Shown here: one piece after another, positions 21,023 to 32,937 of the stretch
How positions within the stretch are numbered: the stretch's first letter is position 1
Layout: each line of letters starts with the position of its first letter
Assembly: GCA_036365515.1 (NCBI GenBank)
Contig: CM070873.1
Location: forward strand, 180,186,104-180,250,103
DNA: 64,000 bases
DNA from: Torymus aiolomorphi
Lineage: Eukaryota > Arthropoda > Insecta > Hymenoptera > Torymidae
Direction of reading: 5' to 3'
Notes under the pieces: generated by a model
Database searches by the model: none
What the model saw: only the letters and a program-made list of their open reading frames with translations
Told to the model about the DNA's origin: nothing
Made by a program: the position numbers and the translations under genes

Positions 21023-23103
21023 ATGGATCTGCAAAGAAATAAGTGCAATAAACAATTAAAAATCTTATTTTGGAACGCAAGGAGCATATGCAAGAGGTTC
21101 CCAGATCTCCTTCCATTGTTAGAAAACATCGACATCTTAGCCTGCCGAGTCCTGGCTCTCCCCAGAACAAGAATTCCATATTTCCAGCTTTATCACATTC
21201 CGAAAATATCGCACATATACTACAGGAGGCAGCGTCGTCTTACTAATCAGGAAAAACATAGCGTATACCGAAATTACCAATTTAAAAACACCATGTGATT
21301 CTGTCGAACTATGTGGCATACACATCAATAATGTTATCCCTGCACTCGACTTAATAGTCTGTTACAGAACCCCGCGTTCTACTCTTACAGAACGGCAATA
21401 TAACGTCCCATAACGTCTCTTGGAACTGCAACAAAACTGATACTAACGGTGATAGGTTCGAAAACGCAATTCATGAATTTAATTTTATCGTTCACAATTC
21501 TAATACTTTTTCACATATAAATGTAAATCAAAATAGCAAGTCTAATATTGACTTAATACTTTCAAGTACAAATATCTGTGACAAATTAGAAGTAGAAGTA
21601 GGAAGAAACCCTTTCTGATCACCTATCAATTACTGTTACTATCGATTTGGAAATAAGTTACTATGAAAAAAAATCTTTTAAAATTAAAACTATCCACACC
21701 GACTGGCATCTATTCAAAAAAAGATTATAATCTAAATTCGACACCTTTTTAGCAGAAAATTTTGTTTCAGCGACAGCTAGCCAAAAATACGATATCTTTG
21801 TTGAAATAGTAACCGAGGCTATCAAGTACAGCACTCCAAAAAATAACCGAAATAATCCATGCAACAATAAAAAAACGCGAAACCCAAAACCTTGGTGGGA
21901 TTCGGAGTGCGAAAATATTAAAAAAAATTCGCCAAGATGCATACAAAAAATGGGATAACGCAAAAAGCATGGATTCTTATATTAATTATAAAAAACAATG
22001 TGCAATAGCTAAAAGAAACTTTTCAAAGGAAAAAAAAGAATGTCTCAGAACCTTTGCTGAATCCATCAATTTTTGTCTCGACCAAAATTATGTATGGAAC
22101 AAATGTAGAATCCTCAAAAACAGCTGGGTCAAAATCAAATTAAAACATTAATCCGAAAACTTACAAATAAAAGAAAAAGTCGAGGAAACACTTAACAAAA
22201 TAAGTCCACCCTGGGTGCCATCAAATCCTTCTTCTCTTCCACCCCACATAGAACATGAATTCCTTTCAACTAGTTTCGATTTCCGAGAACTAAATATTGC
22301 TCTTGAAGAGAAAAAGGTAAATTCAGCCCCCGGACGGAATCGATAATGATATTTTAAAAAAACTTCCTTTAAATTATAAATTAATAATGCTGGACATATA
22401 TAATGAAATGTTTAAAGAGGGCGATTTTCCTTGTAATTGGAAAAACTCCTTTTTGCATTTCATACCTAAATCGGATGGTATAAATTTCCCTCCCATTGCT
22501 TTATCTTCTTGCCTATGCAAGCTATTCGAGACCCTAACCAAAAACAGATTACAATGGTGGGTGGCGCACAATAAGCTTCTACCAAATAGTCACCACGGCT
22601 TTCGTAAAGGCCTATCATGCGTAGATAATCTCACTAATCTTACACTTACGATTGACGAAGCTTTTGCAAACACAAGACAAGTCCTCGCAACATTCCTAGA
22701 CGTTCAAGGTGCATTTGATAATATCAATGTTGATATATTAATATCAAACTTATCTTCCATAGGATGCTCCGAAAACGTCCTCCTGTTTATAAAATTCTTA
22801 ACGTACGAAAGAATAGTATTCACCAATTACACAGACAAGGCACCCCGTTATGTTTATAAAGGAGTACCTCAAGGAGGAGTCTTAAGCCCGTTGTTGTACC
22901 TAATGTATGTAACAAATATTACTAAAAATCTAAAACCAAGCATAAAAATATCACAATTTGCGGATAACATCGCATTATATATCCCATGCAAGTCTACAGA
23001 ACGCGGTAAAAAAATACTAGAAAACGCAATCTCAACCATAAGCATCAATCTCAAAAACATAGGCTTAGACCTAGCTCCGCATAAAACTGTATTCATTTAT
23101 TGA
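21023..23103 (+). pseudogene. I-clade LINE ORF2, first part (endonuclease and reverse transcriptase)
   Basis: ORF2 starts at 21023 with an APE-endonuclease opening ([19 protein letters not shown]). It is frameshifted by about 21150 and badly decayed to 22380. The open piece 22387-23103 is the reverse transcriptase: motif A FLDVQGAFD (Asp105, Asp111 of this piece), motif B GVPQGGVLSPLL (159-170), and motif C FADN (191-194), where the second catalytic Asp is replaced by Asn. That change alone should abolish polymerisation. The frame ends at a stop created by a minus-strand LINE inserted at 23104. ORF2 resumes at about 25972. Confidence 0.8.
23090..23096. repeat. Target-site duplication, left (TATTCAT)
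   Basis: TATTCAT here and at 25965-25971 flank the nested minus-strand LINE. The following bases (TTA against ATA) are also similar. Confidence 0.65.
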
Positions 23104-25964
23104 TTTATTTATTTATTTAAACCAGAGTAGTACATGTTGTATTACATGTTATTGCTTACTTGAGGACATAGTTACATGTCTGAGGCAGCAAACATCCTAT
23201 AGGGGTAGACATAGCTACCTGTACATAGGTCCGGTGTACTTAAAACTAAAAAAACTTAAGTAACTTACAAACTAGGCATGGAATCAAAGATTCCATTATA
23301 AATAATATATTTGGTCCACATTGATTATCTCACCCATACTGGAAAGTTAAATTTTTATTTATTTATTTATTTATTTATTTATTTTAATTCTAGAATATAT
23401 TAGTACCAATCCAAATTTTTAGCTTTTTCTTATTATAATTTTTTACGATATCTAGAACTTTAAAATTTGGATTAGATTTCGGAAGACAATTAAATACTTG
23501 TATCGCTCTGACATAGTTATCTTTATCACTAACAGTTTTCGAACACTTTGGTGGTATTATAAGTTTATTTCTAGTTTTGCTAGTCGATGTTAAGTATAAA
23601 TTCTTAAGTTCATTATAATGATACGTTACACATTCGTAAGCAAAAATTTGTTTTAGATTCAAGGGGTTGTCTCGATTGAAAATATTTTTGTTTATAATTT
23701 TTAAAATCCTATTTTAGATGTTTTGTAGTAATTTTAAGTTGTTTTTATATGCACCACCCCATGCAATATTTCCATAGCTAATGACACTATGAAAAAATAC
23801 ATAATATATTTTCTTAAGTGTGTCAGATTGCATATATGTTGATAATTTGTACAGTATATATATTATATATTTAGTTTTTTTTATTATATATTCAATATGT
23901 TTATCCGACTTTAGCCTATAATCAATAATTATACCTAGATATTTACAGTATTCTACCCTGCTCAATTTAGTACCCTGTATGCGTATGTTCATATCTTCGG
24001 GAACACTATCACAATAGTTACCAAAAGTTATGTACACAGTTTTCTTTATATTTAGTGATAGTTTGTTAAGTGCTAGCCAGATATTTATATCTTCTAAGTA
24101 CTTGTTCATTTTATTTTCAACTTTCTCCCAGTTATCATCTGTTGAAATAATAGCTGTATCATCCGCATATGAGATGGTACTATCTGTTCTGTTCGTTAGT
24201 AAATCGTTTACGGAAATTATGAATAAGAGTGGCCCTAGTATAGTACCTTGCGGCACACCTGTAGTTATCGTTTCATAATAGCTTTCAGTTGTTCCTATTC
24301 TTACTTTTTGTTTTCTGTTACTAAGATAGTTAAATATAAGTGCATGCGCTTTACCTCTTATTCCATAATTATATAATTTGTCTAAAAGAATAGCATGGTT
24401 GACAGTATCAAAAGCTTTTGCTAGATCTAAAAATGCAATAGCTATTGGTTTACTTTTGTCTAATTTCTTATAGATTATGTTCATTAAGTAACTAAGAGCA
24501 TCTTTGGTACCTTTCTTTTCTATAAATCCAAATTGATTCTGCGCTAACAAATTATTACTGTCAAAAAATGATTGTAAACGAATATATATAATTTTTTCAA
24601 ATATATTTGCTACGTTAGAAATTAGGGATATCGGTCTATAATTTGATGTATCCATTTTACTACCCGATTTAAAAATAGGAACTATCTCAGCTGTTTTAAG
24701 CGCTTGATTGATGTTGATTTTTCAATACAAAGATTAAAGATATGTGTTAGTGCATTAACAATTTGATATGATAGTATTTTTAGTGTTTTGGTAGTAATGT
24801 TGTCTACCCCACCATTTTTTATTTTCATATTTTCAATTATTTGAAGAATTTCCTCGTTATTAGTCAGTTTAATATAAATTGTATTCATGTTCATTGCTGG
24901 TAATTGTAAATGCTTACCCTGGGGTTTTACAATGGTGTTAGTTAGATCTTTTCCAATTCTACGAAAGTACGAATTCATATGATTGGCAATTTGCGTCTGA
25001 TCCTCTATTGTGCAATTGTTATTTAAAATGATCTTATTTATTGTGTTATTCTTTTCAAAGTTGGTTCCCATTTTTTTGTTTATGTATTTCCAAAGTTGCT
25101 TGGTATTATTGATATTGTTCTTAATTAAATTTCTTTCATGTTTTATTTTTGCCTCATTAATAACTTTGTCTAGCCTCTTTGTGTAATTCTTATATTCTAA
25201 TTTTATTAGATTATTATTTGGTTCATTGCGCATTTTAATATATAGTTGTTCTTTCTTTTCACACGAGATCATTATTGCTTTAGATATCCAATCCTTCCTT
25301 GGATATCTCTTGTTATTTTTTGTTTTATGCGCTTCTTTAGACTTTTCTAGGCAGTCTTGTATTTCAGTTATCAAGAATGCGGTAGCTTCATCGGGATCAT
25401 GCATTGCCTCTATAACATTCCAATTTTTTGTAATGGCTATACTTGAAATTTTATAGTAATTATAGTAATACTGGATATTTTCTTGTTTTAATTTTGGTGG
25501 TTTATTCAGTTTCAAGAAAAGTGGATAATGATCAGTAAAAGGAATCGAGAGTTTAAAAGTTTTAGTGTCTATAGATGTAGCTTTTATGTACATGTTGTCA
25601 ATGCATGTACCGCTTCCGTCACTATCATTTGGTCTAATTGTATGTATAAAACCCGGGAAGAAACCCTTTTCCATCATTGTCTAATAATTCTAAGCTATAT
25701 TCATCTTCTTTTATAATATCGATGTTAAAATCACCAATAATCAGGTGGTTTTTTATATTTCTTTTGCTATTGATAAATGTTTTTACATTCAAAATAAATT
25801 CAAGGCGCGGTAAACCATGACATCGATGTAATGCGGAAATTTCAAGATTACTGTTGTTATTTAGACTTATTCGTGAGTTTAATACTTTGAGTCTACCAAT
25901 TTCGATTATTTCAGTAATTTCTGATACACAATCCAGTAATAATTCAGTAATTTCTGATACACAA
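23104..25964 (-). mobile_element. CR1/Jockey-group LINE nested in the I-clade LINE
   Basis: A minus-strand non-LTR element with a 3' end of (TAAA)-type repeats (ATTT runs at 23104-23119 and 23356-23381 on the plus strand) and a 3' UTR from 23104 to 23389. It is 5'-truncated inside the endonuclease. It splits ORF2 of the host LINE between adjacent codons and is flanked by TATTCAT on both sides. I cannot place the clade exactly; the LDLAKAFDTVNH reverse transcriptase signature fits the CR1/Jockey group. Confidence 0.8.
23390..25964 (-). pseudogene. Nested LINE ORF2: endonuclease and reverse transcriptase
   Basis: In minus-strand order, the endonuclease end carries IIGDFNIDI near 25730, then, after a frameshift near 25655, the CIDNMYIK and FTDHYPLF motifs. 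An inter-domain region follows to about 24690, where a small frameshift occurs. The reverse transcriptase (24655-23714) has motif A FLDLAKAFD (Asp77, Asp83), motif B GVPQGTILGPLL and an intact YADD (163-166). After one stop the C-terminal end (23662-23390) continues in frame. With only about three breaks and all polymerase catalytic residues kept, this is the youngest-looking reverse transcriptase in the window. A 20-odd-base direct duplication (TCAGTAATTTCTGATACACA) sits at its 5' edge. Confidence 0.8.
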
Positions 25965-25971
25965 TATTCAT

Positions 25972-27583
25972 ATAATTCAATAATAAAAACATTCAACCCG
26001 GGCTCACGGAAATAAAAATTGAAAATCACAACATTAAATCTAGTCCTCATACTCGGTTTCTAGAAGTAATATTTGATTGTAAAATGTCTTTTACACATCA
26101 GGTTGATTCAATAAGAAAAAAGAGCTTAAATTCATTAAATATCGTAAAATATTTACGTGGTACTTGGTGGGGTTCCGATCCTGCTACCTTAATCACGTTA
26201 TACAAAAGCTATGTGCGCTCCATTATTGAGTACGGCTCCTTCATTTACATGCCCAGACGAAAAAGTACAGCCGACAAACTCGAAACAATCCAAAGGTAGC
26301 TATTCGCGCAGCCCTTGGGTACCGGCAAAGCACTTCCACGAATGTTATCCTAGCAGAATCGAAACTCCAACCAATAATCGAGCGAGCGCGCTACGTATGC
26401 AATTGCTATTTAAATAAAATAATTTCTAACCAAGGTACTGATACATGTTCTAAAATTCATAGTCATTATAAAAGCTATAAAAAAAAAACCAACAAAACAC
26501 ACGAGATTGATAAGTCAGTACATCAGCTACATTCTTGAAAATTGCGACGAGCTACAAGTAACTAACAACTACAATATATATAACTTCGACTATGATGTAA
26601 TAAAAACTACAATACCGACAAATTTCGACTTGGGACGCAAATTCAAAAATTAACAAACTAGTCAGTCAAAAATATCCTCTAACCTCTATTTAAAAAATTA
26701 TTTGCGAAACAACGAGTCGTACATTCTTTTTACCGATGGTAGTAAAATTCCAGAAGCTAAGAGCGTAGGTACTTGTACTTGCCCCAATCTTAAGTATAGC
26801 AGTATAGCAAGCTTAAATGAGAAAATATCGATTTTCACAGCTGAATGCATCACTATTTATAACGCTCTTAATATTGCGATATACAAAGCTCAAGAAACCA
26901 AAGTTCTTATTTTTTGCGACTCCGAAAGTGTTTTATCTAGCCTTCAAACATCTAAATTTAGCATAAAAACAAACCCTCTATATCAAATAAAAGAAAAATA
27001 TATTAAATTTGCAAAAAATCATATATCATTTTACTGGATTCCTGCATGCTCCGGCATTTTGGAAAACGAGAAGGTAGACGCTCTTGCTAAAGCCGCGACT
27101 AATTCAAAGGCTACACAGAAATTCACTGTCCCATTTACAGACTTTTTAGAAACATTAAAAAAAGACACACTCACTCGTACTAAAAATTCTTTGGCAGAAT
27201 CTGGCTTGACCAAAGGCGTACAATTTTTTAAAAGCTTCTATTCCACGAGTTCGAAGCCATGGTTTATTAATACAAATTTAAATCGAAAATCAATCGTTAC
27301 AATTAACCGATTGAGGGCAAACAATTATAGTCTAGTAGCATCACTACATCGAATAGGTTTAGTCAACAGTCCAAATTGTAAGTGCGGTCATAACAACGAG
27401 GATATAAATCATGTTTTATGGCATTGCCACTTGTTCGATAAACAAATAGAATCACTGTTAAAAAAACTAGAAAAACATCACCTTCAACTCCCACTCAATA
27501 TAGATACAATAATTGCCTTACCGAACATTAAAGCGAGTCTATGTATAATATCGTTTCTGAAAGACTGTAAACTTAGCGTGTAA
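25972..27583 (+). pseudogene. I-clade LINE ORF2, second part (RNase H and Cys/His tail)
   Basis: ORF2 resumes after the nested LINE with a thumb-like region (SFTHQVDSIRKKSLNSL, GTWWGSDPATLITLYKSYV), has stops near 26298, and is open again from 26702 to 27583. That 293-residue piece is an RNase H domain with acidic residues D12 (FTDGSK), E48 (TAECI), D73 (CDSES) and D126 (EKVDAL). The usual GH of the GHSGI motif is AC here, so the conserved His is lost. A C-terminal CKCGHNNEDINHVLWHC motif follows. RNase H would remove RNA from RNA-DNA hybrids during reverse transcription. Confidence 0.8.
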
Positions 27584-27690
27584 CAATGTAATAATTAATG
27601 TAATGCAAAAACATTGTCTAAAATAATTTAAACCATTATCTGTACAGCTAAATATCTCAATCGAGATCAATAAAGCTTAATTAAAAAAAA

Positions 27691-27856
27691 ATGCCTTGCG
27701 ATGGTTTCCGCGAGGGCAGTATAAGGCGGAGTGGTTTTAGTGGGTAAATCCTAACATGTCAGCATCAGGGGAGTCCCACACACGGGGACACACGTGCCTC
27801 CTTATGGTGCATAAAGCAGTTCCCCGTTGCCTCGGAAAAAATAAAATAAAATAAAA
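27691..27856 (+). mobile_element. R1-clade LINE 3' UTR (right part of the interrupted element)
   Basis: It begins with the duplicated ATGCCTTG and reads like an R1-clade 3' UTR (GCGGAGTGGTTTTAGTGGG, GGGGAGTCCCAC, GTTCCCCGTTGCCTCGG). It ends in an (AAAAT)n tail at about 27836-27856. With 19005-19827 it frames the I-clade insertion. Confidence 0.7.
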
Positions 27857-27945
27857 ACGCACACACACACACTCACATACATACACACACACACACATAT
27901 ACACAAACACACACAAACACACACACACACACGCACGCACGCTCA
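27857..27945. repeat. CA microsatellite
   Basis: An imperfect (CA)n run with CACT and CATA interruptions directly follows the A-rich tail of the R1-clade LINE. Confidence 0.9.
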
Positions 27946-29600
27946 CACATCCATACGGACATTTTCTAAAAATAGTATATGTGGATTCCAAATATGCTAA
28001 AAAACATTCCTAATATATTTTTTTCCGATCACAAAGCTTTCTCTAGGAGGAAGTAATTTTTTTTCTTAAGCCCGAGATTAAAAACTCCGCGTTTTGCAGA
28101 TATTGTTCAATATAATTTCCTTTATTTGTATTAAAAATGATAATTATGAACATACTTACTGTAGGTACTATCGGGGCTGGTAATGATAATCTCTGTAGGG
28201 ACTCCCAATTAAAATCACTGAACCACCTGCAAACGATTACAATTAGTTCTTACGCTCACGATATAAGAAATAGAATAGTTGATATATTAAAAACGATATC
28301 AGAATTTTCTGAATGTTATCTTGCTCCCAGCAAATACTAATCATAAAAAGTACTTCTTAATCTTCTAAATCATTAGGGAAATTGTCATTTAATTTGTCGT
28401 AATTGATCAAATTTAAAATTTTAACTCATGAACATTTAACTAAACATCATAAACTTATTTACGCAGATACCGGAATCGCTCGCGCACACTGGCTAGACTA
28501 AAAAGGAGAGTGCATACCCTTTGGAAAACGGATTTTAACGGGGCTTTAAAAATCGATTTCTGGTATCTGAAAATGAAACCCAGTGCTCACATTTCCGTCA
28601 AATGAGCCCTTTTTCTTGAAATATAGGCAATCTAATCTCTAATCGTCGCTCTCGAATGTAAAAGTAGTAATTCGCAGATTTTTTTGCCTTAATTTAAGTT
28701 TGCAGCACTAACTAAATACTTACGGCTTTTGGTTTCAAATGCAAAAAGCAGCCTTTATTCACACGCGCATGAATAAAATAATATGTAGAGGATTAGGATA
28801 CGAATTCGTTTTGACAAAGGAAAATTAGTTTCGAGTATCAAATAGCGTATTTTGTAAAGTTTCTACCTGACTGGATGACCGCACCACAAAGAACAAATTT
28901 GTAGTAAGGATTACTGTGTCTCATTGTAAAAGTGGGGGAACTCGAATTGTCATAAAAATTAAGATTCATAGTAACATTTCTTATAATAATGTAAGAATTG
29001 CTAAGTGCAGAGGAGAGCACAGTGTTCATACTTGGCGTGTCGCACGAGATGTTAATAGTACATTACGATACGAGTGCGCAAAGTTGGTGATTCCCACACG
29101 AGCGAAGTTTGTTGTCCTCGCTTCGCTCGGGCGACAAAAAAGCAAATGCGGCATCACCTGTGCAGTGAATGAGTATCGTATACTATGTTTCCTATCGAGT
29201 TGAGCAATTTTCGAGCCTGCACACGTACCTGCGCACGCAAACCACCACTCTTCAACACGCTGAGACGAGCGTGTGGAAGACGGCACATCAGCTGTGGGCA
29301 AATTTTAAAGATACACTATCAGAAGATTTTATACGTTTTTACCATGAAACAAATATTAATTTTGTAAATATAGGTAATCAACCAAAACAACCAATTAAAT
29401 TTTGACCAAAAAGTAATTTATGATACTATTTTGCAAGTGTCAAATATTATCGATTAAGTATAATAGATTTAAATGTTTCTATATTAATAGACTGGGAGGT
29501 TCTAGCAAATCTTTTCTTTATAGAACTTCATACAATTTATTAAAAAGTCAACACAAAAGTACAAGTTGTATGGCGTTTACTGGAATTTTATGGGTTAACC
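27946..29600. other. No gene recognised; holds two dispersed repeat ends
   Basis: At 28027-28052 lies ATCACAAAGCTTTCTCTAGG, the terminal motif also seen at 14690 and 53467. At 29054 lies AATAGTACATTACGATACGA, followed by CTTCGCTCG repeats, a member of the family at 50761, 51435, 53472 and 57855. The rest is AT-rich with short reading frames only. Confidence 0.5.
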
Positions 29601-29888
29601 GCAACGTTATTACCTGATGAAAGCACCATGATGAAGAATCCTTTGGACATCTGCTGCACGTCTTTGGACTATCGGCGAACAATGGTATAAGCCATCTTGG
29701 ATGGCATCTTGCATATTCTTCAAATCATACGTATTATTGCTCATCTGTAATATTTCTGCAACTCATTAATTTTAGTAACTGTAGGTGCTCCATCTGACTT
29801 TCCACCAAGCTTTTCTTTAGTAGCAAATTCTCTGAGGCCTTTAATTACCCATTCGCTTTTGTACATGGTTGATGCATTCTTCTTATTA

Positions 29889-30681
29889 CGAGGGGTGTTC
29901 AAAAAGTAAGTTTCCCTGCTCCGGGAAAAAAGCAAAACACAATTTTTAGGTTAAAGTAACATATGTATTTATTGTTTGACTTATAAACTATTTTTCTACA
30001 TACTCCCCTTGGACTTGAATACATTTTTTATATCTGTTCTCAAGCTTTGACAAACCTTGTTTATAAAAATCCGTGCCCTGTTTTTTAAAGAATAATTTAA
30101 CGATGTCTTTCACTTCATCATTTGAATTGAAGTGATGGCCACCCAAACTTTCCTTTAATTTAGGAAAAAGAAAAAAGTCACTTGGTGCGAGATCTGGAGA
30201 GTAGGGTGGGTGATCAAAAATTTCCCATTTGAATTTTTCCAGTAAGGTTTGTGTTTTTTTTTTGCTGAATGAGGCCGTGCATTGTCGTGAAAAAGCAACA
30301 CTTTTCTCGATAATTTTCCAGGACGCTTTCGTTTAACGGTACTTTTAAGTTTATTTAGCACTTCACAGTAACGATCTGCATTTATCGTGGTACCGGATTC
30401 AAGAAAATCAATCAACAGAACACCTTGTGAATTTCGTTGCCATTAAGCCCTTTTGCAGTTAAAAAGCGAATAACTGCACGCAACTCACAGGTGGATACGT
30501 TTTTCACAGGTAGCTCCATGGTTTCCGAGCCGGTACTGATGAAAAAAAATTTTTCGGCAGCTAAGACCGGTTCCGCTCTTATCGGTATATCCTAAACTAA
30601 AACTATGTTCGGTCCCAGCTCGCTAGATGGCGCTGGGGCAAAACGGCAGACTAGGGAAACTTACTTTTTGAACACCCCTCG
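29889..30681 (-). mobile_element. mariner element, internally deleted, with TA duplications
   Basis: The ends are near-perfect inverted repeats of 28 bases (CGAGGGGTGTTCAAAAAG and its complement), bounded by TA at 29887-29888 and 30682-30683, the target duplication of Tc1/mariner elements. At 793 bases it is much shorter than a full mariner of about 1.3 kb. It is inserted in a Mutator-like gene in the same orientation. Confidence 0.9.
29988..30519 (-). pseudogene. mariner transposase, deleted
   Basis: Mariner transposase cuts and pastes the element using a D,D34D triad. Reading from the ATG at 30519, about 32 residues of the N-terminal helix-turn-helix (VSTCELRAVIRFLTAKG) lead straight into the late catalytic domain (IDFLESGTTINADRYC) by a deletion that removes the first catalytic Asp. 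The second Asp is present (FHDNARPHSA). A frameshift in a lysine run follows, after which another frame shows PPYSPDLAPSDFFLF with the third Asp. The stop lies at 29988-29990. The product cannot be active. The TIRs could still be mobilised by an intact relative. Confidence 0.85.
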
Positions 30682-31330
30682 TATATTAAAATAGATTTTC
30701 CATAAGGTGCCACTTCATTAAGCTGAGTCCAAGTTTTTGCATTTCCATCAGACAGAAGTGTTAAATACCTCATACCATTCTTTCGAACTAAGCGACTCCA
30801 AATGTTCACAGCAGCCTGAACTTCCATGCTACCAGAGGCATCCTAATAATTGGCATTACACTCTTGACTACTATTGTGAGCTTCAAATCAAAAGTTATAT
30901 TCTGGATATCTTTGCTAGATTCTACAGCTTTTTGGTTCACCACTAATACTGCTTGTCTATTATTTGTAGATTCCATTCGTGCACTTGTAAAATTTTCTCT
31001 GATAACAGTTTCACAATTTTTACAGTATAACACTAGTTTTACACACAATCCGTTTCTGTCAGTTATTGAAGTACTATCACATTTTCTAGAGCAAGCACTA
31101 CAAATTATTTCTTTTTGAAAATTACAAAAGAAACTTGTGTGAACCAGAATGAATTCATCATTTTCACTTATATCAACAGGGCTGTTTAGTTTTGTTTTCA
31201 CCGGTGTCTTTTCAGGGCCTCTACCGCTGTCAATTTTTTCATTTATCCACCATCATTTGCATTGGCTTTTTCTTTTTTTTAGAAATATATTTGCTTCTTG
31301 GCACATCCCACTTATTGGATAAAATGTGCA

Positions 31331-31990
31331 TTTTCAAAACAAAATTTAATATTTGCAAGGAGCAAACACTTTTTAATAATGATTTATTATTATTTAATTA
31401 TTAATTAAATATTAATATTGTGTGATAAGTGTTATTATACTTTTCCAATGGATTTTAATTACAATTTTACTGCAGCAAAACTAAACAAATTTTTGAGGAT
31501 AATATATACGATTTTTTTATCAACTCAGAAACACAATAAACGTGAAGTTAGACCCGCTATGTACAAAAAGGAACGGAACAGATACAACAAGTAACATAGG
31601 TTACTATATCTATATATGTATATGAGGAACAGCACTTGTATCTTATGTCTATAGATATAGTACCCATGAACTATTCCTGTTCTCTGTTCCTTATTGCCTG
31701 TAATGAACGGGCCGTAGTAGATAAGACGGTCCAAATAGATGGCTCGATTCAAATGGATTTTATTTTAACAGCTAGACGATTTATTTATAAAGTTATATGA
31801 GCAAACTAAGTTTAAATATCAAAATTGAATAGTAATTGTGTAGTTTCAAAGGGAAATTAGCGATGTAGAAAGGTATAATTGTACATGAACTTGATTTATA
31901 AAAAAGAGAAAAGTATTATAAAAAATGCAAAAAACGCTAAATTGTGTTTTTAACGATAAATGTTAAAAGAAATCAAATTAAACAATTATC
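31331..31990. other. No gene recognised
   Basis: AT-rich sequence. A partly palindromic patch (about 31590-31690: GGAACAGATACAAC/ACTTGTATC, TATATCTATA) may be the end of a small element. Confidence 0.3.
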
Positions 31991-32771
31991 TGAAAATTAT
32001 GACATTTGGAATATGTTTTCGGGTAGAAAAATGGCTAAAAAATCGTTTAAAACGATAAAAAAGAAATCGATTTTTTGGCCAAAAATCGGTACCTTCTTCC
32101 CAGTAGTTTTAAAGGGACCGCATACATCGATATGAATAATCTCTAAGATATCTTTCGCTCTAGATCTGTTATTATTAAACGGTAAATTATGCATTTTATT
32201 TTTTATACAAGTTTTACAATTAATGATTTCCGATTCTAATTCGTTTGGTATTCCCGTTAACAATTTCTCCTTTACTAAGGTATTAAGATATCCAAAATTT
32301 ATGTGTCCTAACACTCTGTGCCACCTTTCCTTTTAACTCATGTTATTGTTACGTTCCGCACTGTTTACAAAAGCCTCTTCGAATTTCATTATACTTTTGA
32401 TTTTGTAAATTCTATTTTCTTTGACTGCTACCGCTATAACTTTATTATTCTTATCACTAACTTTTGCTAGATTCCCTTTAGAAATAATAGTATTTTTATT
32501 AGTTAGTTTCCCATAACTTAATAAATTTACATTCATCTTTTGCGAGAAAAACATTTTTTATATCTACTTTGTTTAAATTACCAAACGCGTTAAAGTAAGT
32601 TACTCGTTTTCCAATTTTTGTTGCATTTACCGATCTATTATCACATAAATAAATATTTACAGGTTCTTTTAGTTTAATACACTTTTCGGTGTTTTTGTAT
32701 AGAAGTTTTAGAACAAGATCCGTATTGGGTACCACATGTGATATGTGCTGCTTGTTATAGTATGTTGGCAA
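31990..32771 (-). pseudogene. Copia-type pol fragment (GAG-pre-integrase and integrase start)
   Basis: Minus-strand pieces 32771-32499, 32554-32333 and 32314-31997 read in order as the region between protease and integrase of a Copia element: VNIYLCDNRSVNATKIGK, then FGNLNKVDIKNVF, MNVNLLSYGKLTN, and the HHCC zinc region (LGHINFGYL with NCKTCIKNKMH). The first integrase motif (IIHIDVCGPF) follows. The fragment ends near 32090, after GPFKTTGKK, where it joins unrelated sequence. At least two frameshifts or stops occur. Reverse transcriptase and RNase H are absent. Confidence 0.75.
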
Positions 32772-32937
32772 GATTTGAAAAACATCAGAATAAAGATAAA
32801 CTTAAGTTTCGAAAACCAGCAATTTGGAAAAAACCATTGGATAAAAATGACTGTTACTATTGTATGACAAATGTGAGTGGGATAAATAAGATGCGCAAGG
32901 AAAAAATAGTGTATGCATATGTATCTAATATATAGCC
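32738..32937 (+). pseudogene. Fragment of a repeat-associated Cys-rich protein family
   Basis: The 65-residue open stretch contains ICAACYSML, RKPAIWKKP and a DCYYCMTNVSGINK motif. I recognise this pattern (Cys pair, a proline-bearing tryptophan motif, D-C-Y-F-C) from a large, poorly understood gene family scattered in aphid, Hydra and other invertebrate genomes. This would be an N-terminal part; later parts of what looks like the same family lie at 35668-35879 and 38077-38480. It overlaps the end of the Copia fragment and runs into the foldback at 32934. Confidence 0.5.

Larger units (their letters stand above)
29605..31330 (-). pseudogene. Mutator-like transposase-domain gene, split by a mariner
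   Basis: On the minus strand, 31201-30684 and then 29886-29605 read as one protein. An N-terminal part has Cys pairs (CSACSRKC, CKNC). It is followed by QAAVNIWSRLVRKNGMRYL and TLLSDGNAKTWTQLNE, which I recognise from insect proteins carrying a Mutator-like transposase domain. After the mariner come LREFATKEKLGGKSDGAP, LQKYYR and a Cys/Trp motif (CPKDSSSWCFHQ) near 29620, directly before a GTAA that could be a splice donor. A stop interrupts the frame near 30844 and another follows YYR. Role: cut-and-paste transposition, or a derived host protein. The acidic LLSDGNAK motif is intact, but the mariner destroys the gene. Confidence 0.65.
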
